NCBI RefSeq assembly: GCF_947499295.1
Contig: NZ_CANMNP010000023.1
Coordinates: 1 to 61,270, forward strand
Direction: 5' to 3'
Source of the DNA: an uncultured Roseibium sp.
Lineage (GTDB): Bacteria > Pseudomonadota > Alphaproteobacteria > Rhizobiales > Stappiaceae
DNA: 61,270 nt
Below the pieces are notes generated by a model. It had not been told where the DNA came from, did not search any database, and saw only the letters and a program-made list of their open reading frames with translations. This document shows, piece by piece, positions 7,510-17,480 of this stretch (position 1 is its first letter; each line of letters opens with the position of its first letter). Both the position numbers and the translations under genes were made by a program.

Positions 7510-10500
7510 TACTTCTTGTCCTTGCTGTCCAGGTTTTCCTTCAAGGCCATCAGAGCTGCGAAGGGCGAATTTGGATCGATAGGCTTGTCTTTTGGCGTCT
7601 TGTCGCGCCGGTGGCCACCGTCATGGCCCTTTCCGCCATGTCCACCCTTGTTTCGGTTCGGTCCGCCTTTTCCGGCACCCTTGGCGTGGCGTTTATCGCC
7701 GTGTCCGCCTTTCGGTCCGGGGGATTTGCGGTCTCCACCACGCCGTTGGTCGTTGCGGCCGCGAGGACGGCGATCATGCCGGCCTGGACGCCAGATTTCG
7801 ATGGTGACGGTTTCCGTTTCCGGGTCACTTTTGGTCGCTTCACCGTCCGCTGCCGCCTCTGTCGACGCACCCGGTGTCTGGACAGTGTCAGACTGGGCGT
7901 TGCCTTCAGCAGCTTCTGCCTCCGCCGATGGCGCTGCCGGTTCCGCAGTCAGACCTTCTGATTGCTCTTCACCGGCAGGTTCCGTTTCCGCAGCGGGGAC
8001 ATCAACAGCCTGTGTGTCTGCACTGCCGTCGGCAGCAGCAACCGGCGTTTCTGCCACGTCCGAAGCGTTGGCTTCATCTTGGTCTGCGGCGGGCTGCGCG
8101 GGCTCTTCCGGCGTTTCTGCGGTGGACGCGTCCTCGACGGTGCTCGGTACTGCCGTCGCTTCAGACCCGTCGACTGCTGCCTTTGCAGTGACCGGACGCT
8201 GCACTTCCTTTGTTTCAACACGGTAGCCGAGCGATTTCAGAACCGAGGAAAAGTCCTCACCAGCGCATCCGAGCAGAGACGTCATTGCAACAGTTACGGT
8301 GAAGCCTCCACCGGTTTCGATTGCCCCTTCCGGCGGCGCAACCTCCGCATCAAGCGGCTTCCAGGCGATCAATGGCCGGATCAGGTCTGCCAGGCGTTCC
8401 AGAATGTCGACACGCACGGCCCGAGGACCGCAGACCCTGAACCCGACAACCTTGTAAAGCGCCTTGTCGATGCTTTCATCAACCGGAATGGAAGTGCGGC
8501 CCGATGCGGACAACTGTGGCAACTCGGCCATGCCATTCATGTCAAGCGAGCCGTGCTTCAGCGCCCATAGCTGTGCCAGCAGTTGGCTGGGGGCCGGTTT
8601 CAATAGTGCGGGTACGAAAACGGTGTATGCACCAAAACGAATGCCATGCTTGCGCAATGAGGCGCGCATGTCCTGATCGAGTTGCCTGATCTCGTCTGCC
8701 GCTTCCTGGCGTTCAAGAATGCCGAGACCCTCAACGATGCGGAAGGCAATGCCGCGCGCAAGACCTTCCAGATCTTCACCGTTTTTCAAGTCCACGAGCG
8801 GTTTCAGCAACGTGTCAATCTGCGCCTTGACCCAAAGGTCGATGCGGCTCTGGACAGCTTCCCTTGTCGGACCTGACAAATGGTCGTCCGCCAGCAGCAA
8901 TGCCGTCGGCGCAAGCAGGTCTTCATCGGCAACCAATTTGGCGACCGGTTCGCCCCGCCAGCGGATGGTGCCATCTGATGTCAGCACAAAATCGGTATTT
9001 TCCGACTTGCCGAGCTTTTCGGCGCGAGACTCGATCTCGGTCGTCAGTGCCTTCTGTGCGGCTGCGCGCACGGTCTTCCCATCCGGGCCCTCGGCCGCCG
9101 CATCGGGAGCAAAGCGGAAGCCAAGCAGATTTCCGATGTGCTGACCTTCAACGAGCACATCGCCACTCGATGTAATTTCTGCTTCCAGCATTGCGTTCTC
9201 TCTCAAACGTCGCATCAATACACTTGTCCGCCGATCCACGAAACGCTGTGTCAGCCGCTCGTGAAGGGCGTCAGATAACTTGTCTTCTATGCCGCTTGCC
9301 ACACCTTGCCAGTGAGCCGGATCGGCCAGCCAGTCAGGACGATTCGCGACATAAGTCCAGGTCCGGATGTGAGCAATCCGGTTTGCGAGTGTGTCGATAT
9401 CACCATCTGTGCGGTCTGCGAAGGCCAATTGACGCGTGAACCAATCGTCAGCAATGACATCGTGCCGCATCAAATGGCTGTAAATGGTGTTCAAAAGGTC
9501 GGCGTGGTTCGCGGGTGCAATCTTGCGATAATCTGGGACCTGACACACATCCCATAACAATTCGACCGCTTTTTCACCCTTTGCCATGTCAGATATTGCG
9601 TTGTCGCGCAATAAATGTTCAAGCGCCGTGATGTCATCGCCGGTGGGTGCCCTGGCGAGACCCTCTTCTTTCGGCACTGCATCCAGGGTTTTCCGAAGCG
9701 AGCCGATGGAAGAAAAATCCAGAGAACTGTTGCGCCATTGCAGCACTTTCAGGCTTCCGAACTGATGACTTTCAATCTGTTCGACGAGTTCGTCAGGCAA
9801 CGGGTCGACCCGACCGGTGACACCGAAGGTGCCGTCTTTGGTGTGCCTTCCGGCGCGCCCGGCGATCTGACCCATCTCAGAAGCCGTCAATTGCCGATAC
9901 TGGTATCCGTCATATTTCCTGTTGCCTGCAAAGGCGATGTGGTGGACATCGAGGTTGAGGCCCATGCCGATGGCATCTGTGGCAACGAGGTGATCGACAT
10001 CGCCATTCTGGAAAAGGTCAACCTGGGCATTCCGGGTTCTTGGGCTCAGTGAGCCAAGGACGACGGCAGCACCGCCACGTTGCCGGCGGATGAGTTCAGC
10101 GATCGAATAAACTTCGTCGGAGGAAAATGCGACGATCGCGGACCGGGCCGGCAGACGGGACACCTTTTTGGAGCCCGCATATTCCAGAATGGACATACGC
10201 GGCCGGGTCACGACATTGAGACCCGGCAGAAGCCTTTCCAGCAAAGGTCGCGCCGTCGCCGAACCCAGCAACAGGGTTTCCGACATGCCGCGCAAATTCA
10301 GGATACGGTCGGTGAAAACGTGCCCCCGATCCAGATTTCCGGCGAGCTGCACCTCATCTATAGCGACAAACTCGGTTTTAAGATCCAGCGGCATCGCCTC
10401 GACCGTCGAGACCCAGAACCGCGGATTATCCGGAATGATCTTTTCTTCACCCGTGACCAGGGCAACGGCGTCTTTGCCGGCTCGGTCCGCCACGCGCCCA

Positions 10501-10721
10501 TAGACCTCGCGCGCCAGAAGGCGCAATGGCAGGCCGATCAGACCTGAGGACTGCGCCAGCATGCGTTCTATTGCGAGGTGAGTCTTGCCGGTGTTCGTCG
10601 GTCCGAGCACGGCCGTGACAGTACGGGACCGGGCTTGCGGCGGCAGCGGCAGTGGTTGGGGGCGTGGCATGGAAGTGGTTTTGGTTGGCTTTCTTTGGCA
10701 AGGCGCTCTAAAGGACGCCAT
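7509..10721 (-). CDS. SUV3-like ATP-dependent RNA helicase with long charged tail
   Basis: Predicted protein of 1070 residues. It has a Walker A motif GPTNTGKT at 40-47 and a DExx box DEVQ near 122-125. Motif III is seen as GSATARP, and motif VI as QIAGRAGR. These match the mitochondrial SUV3 / alphaproteobacterial superfamily 2 helicases involved in RNA turnover. From about residue 820 the sequence becomes low-complexity: first an Ala/Glu/Thr-rich acidic stretch of about 130 residues, then a Gly/Lys/His/Arg-rich basic tail (about 985-1045). The tail probably binds RNA or partners. The start is uncertain; ATG at 10670 (MPRPQP) is an alternative. The S4-domain gene overlaps its stop codon, suggesting a shared RNA-related job. 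Confidence 0.92.
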   Translation of the reverse strand: MASFRAPCQRKPTKTTSMPRPQPLPLPPQARSRTVTAVLGPTNTGKTHLAIERMLAQSSGLIGLPLRLLAREVYGRVADRAGKDAVALVTGEEKIIPDNPRFWVSTVEAMPLDLKTEFVAIDEVQLAGNLDRGHVFTDRILNLRGMSETLLLGSATARPLLERLLPGLNVVTRPRMSILEYAGSKKVSRLPARSAIVAFSSDEVYSIAELIRRQRGGAAVVLGSLSPRTRNAQVDLFQNGDVDHLVATDAIGMGLNLDVHHIAFAGNRKYDGYQYRQLTASEMGQIAGRAGRHTKDGTFGVTGRVDPLPDELVEQIESHQFGSLKVLQWRNSSLDFSSIGSLRKTLDAVPKEEGLARAPTGDDITALEHLLRDNAISDMAKGEKAVELLWDVCQVPDYRKIAPANHADLLNTIYSHLMRHDVIADDWFTRQLAFADRTDGDIDTLANRIAHIRTWTYVANRPDWLADPAHWQGVASGIEDKLSDALHERLTQRFVDRRTSVLMRRLRENAMLEAEITSSGDVLVEGQHIGNLLGFRFAPDAAAEGPDGKTVRAAAQKALTTEIESRAEKLGKSENTDFVLTSDGTIRWRGEPVAKLVADEDLLAPTALLLADDHLSGPTREAVQSRIDLWVKAQIDTLLKPLVDLKNGEDLEGLARGIAFRIVEGLGILERQEAADEIRQLDQDMRASLRKHGIRFGAYTVFVPALLKPAPSQLLAQLWALKHGSLDMNGMAELPQLSASGRTSIPVDESIDKALYKVVGFRVCGPRAVRVDILERLADLIRPLIAWKPLDAEVAPPEGAIETGGGFTVTVAMTSLLGCAGEDFSSVLKSLGYRVETKEVQRPVTAKAAVDGSEATAVPSTVEDASTAETPEEPAQPAADQDEANASDVAETPVAAADGSADTQAVDVPAAETEPAGEEQSEGLTAEPAAPSAEAEAAEGNAQSDTVQTPGASTEAAADGEATKSDPETETVTIEIWRPGRHDRRPRGRNDQRRGGDRKSPGPKGGHGDKRHAKGAGKGGPNRNKGGHGGKGHDGGHRRDKTPKDKPIDPNSPFAALMALKENLDSKDKK

Positions 10722-11492
10722 TGGAATGGGCCCTAAATATGGTGGAGCGTATCTAGCACGGCGCCGCGCGTTGTGTCCCTATCCAAATGGTCAAAAACGT
10801 CTCTTTTTTCAATTGAAAAATTCTTGTGGAGAACGACTCTGGAACAAACCGAAACCGAATCGCGGACTCTCGTTGATTCAGGATTTGTTCCCTACGAGAT
10901 GTAGACTCTTTAGTCCTATTGGGTACAAAATCCTGAATCTGGTCAATAGTTTGAGTCAAAATCTATCAATGAGAGTGATTTGGAGCGAATCGCTGTCAAG
11001 AATTAAAATTCCGAAAATTGCCGGAATAACCTTGGAGGCTCGTCCGTTTACCTTTGGACACAGGGTGAACGAAGCCTGGACGAATCGCTGATTCAGAAAA
11101 GTTGCGGGTTTGTTCGTACCAGATTTGGTAGGTTAGCATGCGGCAGAGCGGATTTTTGAACCGATATCCCGGGCGCCGACAAAAGGCAGTCAACCTGGTG
11201 TTCAGAACAGTGTCTCAATTTGGTTCAGAGTTGAAAAATGCGCTCAAAAATTTTGCAAGTGCAGGAAAATGGCTACCGTTTTGCTGCACTGCAAATAAAT
11301 CGAAAACGGTAATCCGTCGGAGACTTAGGCCGGATTAGTGTTCATTTTCTATGAGTTAGCGGTGCAGGCGCAAAAATTTTCTCCGGCTTAAAAAAAGGAC
11401 ATACCTTCTGCCCCTTTTCAAGCGCCTCCTACCAAAGTAGAAATCTTGCCGAAAGTGGCTGAAATTTGGCTCAAAGTTAGGGGAGAGGGCGT
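10722..11492. other. 770-base gene-free spacer with hairpins and a repeated CGAATCGC motif
   Basis: This spacer separates the divergent helicase and pyc genes. An inverted repeat pairs 10875-10892 with 10921-10939 (about 17 of 19 positions, 28-base loop). A second perfect 9-bp stem, TACCGTTTT/AAAACGGTA, lies around 11273-11304. The decamer CGAATCGC[GT]G occurs at 10856, 10986 and 11081. Short ORFs on either strand look spurious. The repeats could be regulatory sites, a decayed mobile element or a structured RNA. I cannot tell which. Confidence 0.45.
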
Positions 11493-14400
11493 TTGGCAAT
11501 TGCAAAAATTCTCGTTGCGAACAGATCCGAGATTGCGATCCGGGTGTTTCGGGCGGCCAATGAGCTTGGTCTGAAAACCGTTGCGATCTATGCGGAACAG
11601 GACAAGTTGGCGCTGCACCGCTTCAAGGCCGACGAGGCCTACCAGGTCGGAAAGGGGCTTGGCCCCATCGAGGCCTACCTGTCCATCGACGAGATCATAC
11701 GTGTTGCCAAGCTTTCCGGGGCGGATGCAATCCATCCAGGATACGGTCTTCTTTCCGAAAGCCCGGAATTCGTTGACGCCTGTGAAGCTGCGGGAATTAC
11801 CTTTGTCGGACCCAGATCCGACACCATGCGCCGTCTGGGCAACAAGGTCGCTGCCCGTAATCTTGCGATTGAAGCCGGTGTTCCGGTCATGCCGGCGACT
11901 GATCCACTGCCAGATGAAATGGATGAAATCCGGCGCCAGGCAGAGAGCATCGGCTATCCCGTCATGTTGAAAGCCTCCTGGGGTGGCGGCGGACGCGGGA
12001 TGCGGGTGATCCCCGACGAAGCGACGCTGGAAAAGGAAGTTCTGGCCGCAAAGCGCGAAGCAATGGCCGCCTTCGGCAAGGACGAGATCTATCTTGAAAA
12101 GCTGGTTCAGCGCGCCCGGCATGTGGAAGTGCAGATCCTCGGCGATGGCGAATCCGTTGTGCATCTGTTCGAGCGTGATTGTTCCATTCAGCGCCGGCAT
12201 CAGAAAGTCGTTGAGCGGGCTCCGGCTCCATATCTCGACGAGGCCAAACGGCAGGAACTTTGCGAATACGGTCTGAAGATAGGTCGCGCAGTCAACTATC
12301 GCGGTGCAGGTACGGTCGAATTCCTGATGGACGCTGATACGGGCGCCATCTATTTCATCGAAGTCAATCCGCGTGTCCAGGTTGAGCATACGGTGACGGA
12401 AGAAGTCACCGGCATCGACATCGTGCAGGCGCAGATCCACATTGCGGACGGTTACAAGATCGGTTCGCCGGAGAGCGGTGTCCCGCCGCAGGAAATGATC
12501 CGTCTCAACGGTCACGCACTGCAGTGCCGGATTACGACCGAAGATCCGGAACAGAATTTCATTCCGGACTACGGGCGCATCACGGCTTATCGAGGCGCCA
12601 CTGGATTTGGCATTCGCCTGGATGGCGGGACAGCTTATTCCGGTGCGGTGATCACACGTTTCTATGATCCGCTGCTGGAAAAGGTTACGGCCTGGGCACC
12701 CACGGCCGAAGATGCGCGCAAACGCATGGACCGCGCGCTGCGCGAGTTCCGGATCCGCGGCGTTGCCACGAACCTGGTCTTTCTTGAAAACATCATCGGA
12801 CACGATGATTTCAAGGCCAATGCCTATACAACGAGATTCATCGACGACACGCCTGCTCTCTTTGAGCAGACGAAACGGCAGGATCGGGCAACCAAACTCC
12901 TGACCTATATTGCCGACGTTTCCGTCAACGGGCATCCGGAAACTAAGAACCGCGAGAGGCCGCCCAAGGATGCGTCTGCGCCAATCGTTCCTGATTTTGG
13001 CGACGGCAAACCGGCTGGAACCCGGCAATTGCTCGATGAACTGGGTGCGAAGGGTTTCGCCGACTGGATGAAGGCGGAAAAGCGCGCGCTGATAACCGAC
13101 ACGACGATGCGCGACGGGCACCAGTCACTGCTGGCCACTCGCATGCGCAGCCACGATATCGTCAATGTGGCCGATGCCTACGCAACCGGTTTGCCAAACT
13201 TGTTCTCTCTGGAGTGCTGGGGTGGTGCGACTTTCGATGTTGCCATGCGCTTTCTCACCGAAAGCCCCTGGGAGCGTTTGCATCAGATCCGCGAAAGAGC
13301 GCCGAATATCCTGCTCCAGATGCTGCTGCGCGGTTCCAACGGGGTCGGCTACACAAACTACCCGGACAATGTGGTTCGCTACTTCGTCAAGCAGGCAGCC
13401 GAAAACGGCATCGATCTTTTCCGCGTCTTCGATTGCCTGAACTGGGTCGAAAACATGCGTGTCTCGATGGACGCGGTGCAGGAATCGGGAAAACTGTGTG
13501 AAGGCGTTCTTTGCTACACCGGCGACATGCTGGACAGCGCCCGTCCGAAATATGATCTCAAATATTATGTCGGTCTTGCCAAGGAGCTGGAAGCAGCAGG
13601 AGCGCATATTCTTGGTATCAAGGACATGGCGGGCCTGTGCAAACCGGAAGCCGCAAAACTTCTGATCAAGACCTTAAAACAGGAAGTCGATCTGCCGATC
13701 CATTTCCACACGCATGATACATCGGGCATCGCCGCTGCGACGATACTGGCGGCGGTCGAAGCAGGCGCCGATGCGGTCGATGCAGCGATGGATGCCCTTT
13801 CAGGCCTGACGTCGCAGCCTTGTCTTGGTTCCATTGTCGAAGCACTGCGCGGTAGCGAGCGCGACACGGGGCTCGATGCCAAGACCATCCGCCAGATTTC
13901 ATTCTACTGGGAAGCCGTCCGGACTCAGTACCGGGCCTTTGAAAGTGACCTGCGTTTCGGAGCCTCAGAAGTCTATCTTCACGAAATGCCGGGGGGGCAG
14001 TTCACCAACCTGAAAGAGCAGGCGCGGTCGCTCGGTCTTGAAACCCGCTGGCACGAAGTTGCACAGGCCTACGCCGATGCCAACCAGATGTTCGGTGATA
14101 TTGTCAAGGTCACACCGTCCTCCAAGGTCGTCGGCGATATGGCATTGATGATGGTTAGCCAGAATCTTAGCGTGAAGGATGTCGAAGACCCTGGGAAGGA
14201 TGTCGCCTTCCCGGACAGCGTTGTGAAGATGCTGCATGGGGATCTCGGACAGTCGCCAGGCGGCTGGCCGGAAGCCCTTCAGCAAAAGGTGCTGAAGGGT
14301 GAAACTCCGATCAATGTGCGGCCCGGGTCTTTGCTGGCAGAAGCGGATCTTGATGCAGAGCGCCAGGCCGCCGCTGACAAGACAGGCCGCGACTTGGATG

Positions 14401-14933
14401 ACACTGAGCTCGCGTCTTATCTGATGTATCCGAAGGTGTTCACCGACTTCGACAATGCCTTCCAGCAATATGGCCCGACTTCGGTATTGCCGACGCCGGT
14501 CTATTTCTACGGGCTTGAAGCCGGTGACGAAGTTCTTGTCGACCTGGAGCCGGGCAAAACTTTGGTAGTGCGCTGTCAGGCGATCGGCGAGACGGACGAA
14601 AAGGGTGAGAAGAAAGTCTTCTTCGAACTCAATGGGCAACCGAGAAATGTCAAGGTTCCGGACCGGGCGCATGGTGCATCAGGTGCCGCTGCAATGCGCA
14701 AAGCTGAAGACGGCAATGCAGCGCACGTCGGAGCGCCGATGCCAGGCGTCATTTCAACCGTCGCCATTGCCGCGGGTCAGGACGTGAAGGCGGGCGACGT
14801 TCTGGTGTCTATCGAAGCCATGAAAATGGAAACGGCACTGCATGCCGAGCGTGATGGCAAAGTTGCCGAAATCCTGGTGTCGCCCGGCGCTCAAATCGAC
14901 GCCAAGGACCTCCTGGTGGTGTTCGAAGGCTGA
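11493..14933 (+). CDS. pyc: Pyruvate carboxylase
   Basis: Predicted protein of 1146 residues, full length for the single-chain enzyme. The start is TTG at 11493 with GGGGAGAGG upstream. It carries a biotin carboxylase domain (residues 1-450; glycine-rich ATP loop KASWGGGGRGM, and EVNPRVQVEHTVTE). This is followed by a carboxyltransferase domain (about 535-850; TDTTMRDGHQSLLATR, and metal-site HFHTHDT). The C-terminal biotinyl domain has the biotinylated lysine in EAMKMET. It converts pyruvate and bicarbonate to oxaloacetate at the expense of ATP, in the cytoplasm, feeding the TCA cycle and gluconeogenesis. It stands alone, with a long upstream spacer and a terminator-like hairpin after the stop. 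Confidence 0.97.
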   Translation: MAIAKILVANRSEIAIRVFRAANELGLKTVAIYAEQDKLALHRFKADEAYQVGKGLGPIEAYLSIDEIIRVAKLSGADAIHPGYGLLSESPEFVDACEAAGITFVGPRSDTMRRLGNKVAARNLAIEAGVPVMPATDPLPDEMDEIRRQAESIGYPVMLKASWGGGGRGMRVIPDEATLEKEVLAAKREAMAAFGKDEIYLEKLVQRARHVEVQILGDGESVVHLFERDCSIQRRHQKVVERAPAPYLDEAKRQELCEYGLKIGRAVNYRGAGTVEFLMDADTGAIYFIEVNPRVQVEHTVTEEVTGIDIVQAQIHIADGYKIGSPESGVPPQEMIRLNGHALQCRITTEDPEQNFIPDYGRITAYRGATGFGIRLDGGTAYSGAVITRFYDPLLEKVTAWAPTAEDARKRMDRALREFRIRGVATNLVFLENIIGHDDFKANAYTTRFIDDTPALFEQTKRQDRATKLLTYIADVSVNGHPETKNRERPPKDASAPIVPDFGDGKPAGTRQLLDELGAKGFADWMKAEKRALITDTTMRDGHQSLLATRMRSHDIVNVADAYATGLPNLFSLECWGGATFDVAMRFLTESPWERLHQIRERAPNILLQMLLRGSNGVGYTNYPDNVVRYFVKQAAENGIDLFRVFDCLNWVENMRVSMDAVQESGKLCEGVLCYTGDMLDSARPKYDLKYYVGLAKELEAAGAHILGIKDMAGLCKPEAAKLLIKTLKQEVDLPIHFHTHDTSGIAAATILAAVEAGADAVDAAMDALSGLTSQPCLGSIVEALRGSERDTGLDAKTIRQISFYWEAVRTQYRAFESDLRFGASEVYLHEMPGGQFTNLKEQARSLGLETRWHEVAQAYADANQMFGDIVKVTPSSKVVGDMALMMVSQNLSVKDVEDPGKDVAFPDSVVKMLHGDLGQSPGGWPEALQQKVLKGETPINVRPGSLLAEADLDAERQAAADKTGRDLDDTELASYLMYPKVFTDFDNAFQQYGPTSVLPTPVYFYGLEAGDEVLVDLEPGKTLVVRCQAIGETDEKGEKKVFFELNGQPRNVKVPDRAHGASGAAAMRKAEDGNAAHVGAPMPGVISTVAIAAGQDVKAGDVLVSIEAMKMETALHAERDGKVAEILVSPGAQIDAKDLLVVFEG

Positions 14934-14945
14934 TCGAGCAGACTT

Positions 14946-14975
14946 GAGCGGATCGCAAGTTCCTGCGATCCGCTC
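14946..14975 (+). terminator. Terminator-like hairpin after pyc
   Basis: GAGCGGATCGCA (14946-14957) pairs perfectly with TGCGATCCGCTC (14964-14975) around a 6-base loop, 13 bases after the pyc stop. No T tract follows, so it may be an mRNA-stabilising 3' hairpin rather than an intrinsic terminator. Confidence 0.7.
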
Positions 14976-15124
14976 CATAACCAACTGTCATGTAAGCCGA
15001 AAAACTTCAGGCTCACGGCTTTTCACGTGCCGACACCGGTCATGTGAATTGTGCGTGCGCCTTTCTGGACCGGAAGCTTCTTTCCTTCAGCTCCACGCGG
15101 GGCTGGCGACAATGGGAGAGAGAA

Positions 15125-15721
15125 ATGAAGAAGCTACCGATTTATCTGGGAGGAGTTTTTGCAACACTTTTGATTTCCGCGACAGCGCATGCTGCCTGCG
15201 ATGTTGACAAACCTGGCTATGAACTCAGCGGCGGCGAAGCCGAGAGCGTCTATGATTGTTTGAAAGCCGATCTGCAAGCGGGATATCAAGAAGGCCCGAA
15301 ACGCTGGATCTCCGAAGACTTTGTCAAAGACTATCCGGGCTGGACAAAAGCAAGTGCCTTCCCCGCAGCACCCGGATTTCATGGGGGGCGGTTTCTTGTC
15401 ACCTACGTGAATGCGATCGGTGCGGATGAATATCTGAAATACAAGCCGGAGGATGTTCAGGTTCCGGCTGGCACAAAGATCGCCAAGGAATCCTTTGCGA
15501 TCGACGATGACGGCAAAGTCAGCAAGGGCCCACTGTTTCTGATGGAAAAGGTAAGCGCGGGTACGTCACAGGAGACCGGTGACTGGTACTACATGATGGT
15601 TGCGCCGAATGGTGCCCCTCAAGCGGTCAATGTCATGACCGCATGCAGTGAATGTCACCTGGAAAACTTTGGCGAGCAAGGCGGTCTTGGTTATCCGGTC
15701 GAAGACGCGCGTATCAGGTAG
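15125..15721 (+). CDS. Cytochrome P460-like haem protein
   Basis: Predicted protein of 198 residues, started at 15125 with GGGAGAGAA just upstream. A signal peptide (residues 1-24, ending TAHAA) predicts export to the periplasm. The body (FVKDYPGWTKAS, FLVTYVNAIGADEYLKY, AGTKIAKESFAIDDDGK) resembles the cytochrome P460 family. A single CxxCH haem c motif, CSECH, lies near residue 177. Characterised P460 enzymes oxidise hydroxylamine, but many family members have no assigned role. The cross-linking lysine cannot be assigned by eye. The gene ends in a hairpin and precedes the DUF1254 gene in the same direction. Confidence 0.75.
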   Translation: MKKLPIYLGGVFATLLISATAHAACDVDKPGYELSGGEAESVYDCLKADLQAGYQEGPKRWISEDFVKDYPGWTKASAFPAAPGFHGGRFLVTYVNAIGADEYLKYKPEDVQVPAGTKIAKESFAIDDDGKVSKGPLFLMEKVSAGTSQETGDWYYMMVAPNGAPQAVNVMTACSECHLENFGEQGGLGYPVEDARIR

Positions 15722-15740
15722 CCTTTATGAGTTGACCCAT

Positions 15741-15764
15741 CGGTGGAGCGATGACGCTCCACCG
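15741..15764 (+). terminator. Hairpin after the P460-like gene
   Basis: CGGTGGAGCG (15741-15750) and CGCTCCACCG (15755-15764) form a perfect 10-bp stem with a 4-base loop, 20 bases past the stop codon. It is followed by GCAAAATC, without a T tract. Confidence 0.65.
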
Positions 15765-15857
15765 GCAAAATCACCAGCTTGATTCATTTTCTGTTTCGTC
15801 TTCCAGTTGTTCAAAGGCTGCCGAGTGCGATGCCTGTGTGACTTCCGGGAGGGAATG

Positions 15858-17420
15858 ATGAAACGAACTGGTCTTTTGTTTGCCGCTTGTCTTTGTCTCG
15901 GTCAGCCGGGTTTGGCATCGGACAAAACCGTCAATCCACCGGGATACAATACGCCGATCCCTGAAGACATCTTGACGCCGGACGAAGTCGAGACCCGTTT
16001 CGGCACCCTCAAGTTCATCGACGGCAGGCCGACACCTGAGACCAGTACCCTTATGTTCGATGTTCTCGATTTCATGCGCGGTGCTGAAGTGTTTTTGAAC
16101 TTCATTCCGGCAACCTCGATTGAGGGGATCCGCCGTGGTCTGCTTGAGATCGGGCTGGACGCATCCAACAAGATTGCCGTTTTTGAACAACTGATGGATT
16201 CAAATCCGTTGTTCCTGACTGGCAATACAGACACAGTTTATGGCACGGCGATCCTGGACCTTCAGCGCGACGGCCCTGTGGTTATCGAAGTGCCCAAGGG
16301 ACAGGGTCCGACAACTGTAAACGATGCCTATTTTCGTTTTGTGACCGATATGGGTGTCCCCGGCCCGGACAAGGGGGAAGGTGGAAGGTATCTGATACTT
16401 CCGCCCGACTACGAAGGGGAACTCGATCCTCCGGTCGGTGGCTATGAAGTCGAGGTCGATGGTGAAACCTACTTCGTGTCAAAGTCGACCAGCTATATCA
16501 ACTGGTTTATCGCCCGCGGATTTCTGGTCGACGGAAAAACGGATGTCGCGGTACAGTCCTATAGGGACGGGTTGAAGATCTACCCGTTGAAAGACAAGGC
16601 AACGCCGCCGGAAATGGTGTTCATCAATGCCTCCAAAAAGGTCTTCAACACAATCCACGCCAACACATTCGAATTTTACAATGAACTGCATGCAGTGATC
16701 GACCGGGAACCCATCTCCACCTTCGATCCGGAACTTCGGGGGCTTGCCGCAGCAATCGGTATCGAAAAAGGAAAGCCGTTCGATCCGGACCCACGGATGA
16801 AGCAACTGTTGATCGAGGCGGTTGCGGTCGGCAACGCAATGGCCAGGTCCATCTGGCTGAAGCCGCGCGACAAGAGCGCTTATCTTTATGACGATAGCGG
16901 ATGGTACACCGCGTTTATTGGCGGCGACTGGCAGTGGCTTCGGGACAAGGGCAATGGGGGGCGGTATCTGGATGCCAGAACCATGTTCTTTTACATGGCA
17001 ACAGTGAACACGCCCGCTATGGTGCTGAAACTGCCCGGCAAGGGCTCACAATATGCGCTCAACGTTACCGACGTATCGGGGGACTTTCTGGACGGCTCCA
17101 AGACCTACAAGCTTGATATTCCGTCTAATGTGCCGGCCAAGGATTTCTGGTCGGTGGTCGCCTACGACCCGCAAACGCGTTCAGAACTGCAAACAGGCCA
17201 GCCCTTTCCGAGCAAAAACAACAAGCGCGACAAGCTGCTTGCAAATAAGGATGGATCGGTAACGCTCTATTTTGGTCCACAAGCACCTTCTGGAAATGAA
17301 CAGAACTGGATCGAGACGATCCCCGGAAAGGGCTGGTTCACGATCCTGCGGCTTTATGGGCCAGAGAAGGCCTGGTTTGAAAAAACGTGGCGGCCCGGCG
17401 AGATCGAGCCGCTTGAGTAA
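15858..17420 (+). CDS. DUF1254/DUF1214 family exported protein
   Basis: Predicted protein of 520 residues, started at 15858 (MKRTG) because GGGAGGG lies at a better distance than for the ATG at 15855. Residues 1-21 form a signal peptide. The N-terminal part (NTDTVYGTAILDLQRDGPVVIEVP split) is DUF1254. The C-terminal part (FWSVVAYDPQTRSELQTGQPFPS; SVTLYFGPQAP; WFTILRLYGPEKAWFEKTWRPGEIE) is DUF1214. The family is common in bacteria but has no established reaction. The fold suggests a periplasmic beta-rich protein. It may be transcribed with the P460-like gene, although a hairpin separates the two. Confidence 0.85.
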   Translation: MKRTGLLFAACLCLGQPGLASDKTVNPPGYNTPIPEDILTPDEVETRFGTLKFIDGRPTPETSTLMFDVLDFMRGAEVFLNFIPATSIEGIRRGLLEIGLDASNKIAVFEQLMDSNPLFLTGNTDTVYGTAILDLQRDGPVVIEVPKGQGPTTVNDAYFRFVTDMGVPGPDKGEGGRYLILPPDYEGELDPPVGGYEVEVDGETYFVSKSTSYINWFIARGFLVDGKTDVAVQSYRDGLKIYPLKDKATPPEMVFINASKKVFNTIHANTFEFYNELHAVIDREPISTFDPELRGLAAAIGIEKGKPFDPDPRMKQLLIEAVAVGNAMARSIWLKPRDKSAYLYDDSGWYTAFIGGDWQWLRDKGNGGRYLDARTMFFYMATVNTPAMVLKLPGKGSQYALNVTDVSGDFLDGSKTYKLDIPSNVPAKDFWSVVAYDPQTRSELQTGQPFPSKNNKRDKLLANKDGSVTLYFGPQAPSGNEQNWIETIPGKGWFTILRLYGPEKAWFEKTWRPGEIEPLE

Positions 17421-17480
17421 GCGATGCATTCCGTGTCTTGATGTACCGATCTGACTATCGGTTATGAAACGACTTCGTGG

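Noticed and set aside
11418..13121. Long minus-strand ORF of 567 codons
   Set aside because: It lies antisense to pyruvate carboxylase, whose frame is fully recognisable; the antisense translation has no family resemblance and reflects the codon bias of a G+C-rich gene.
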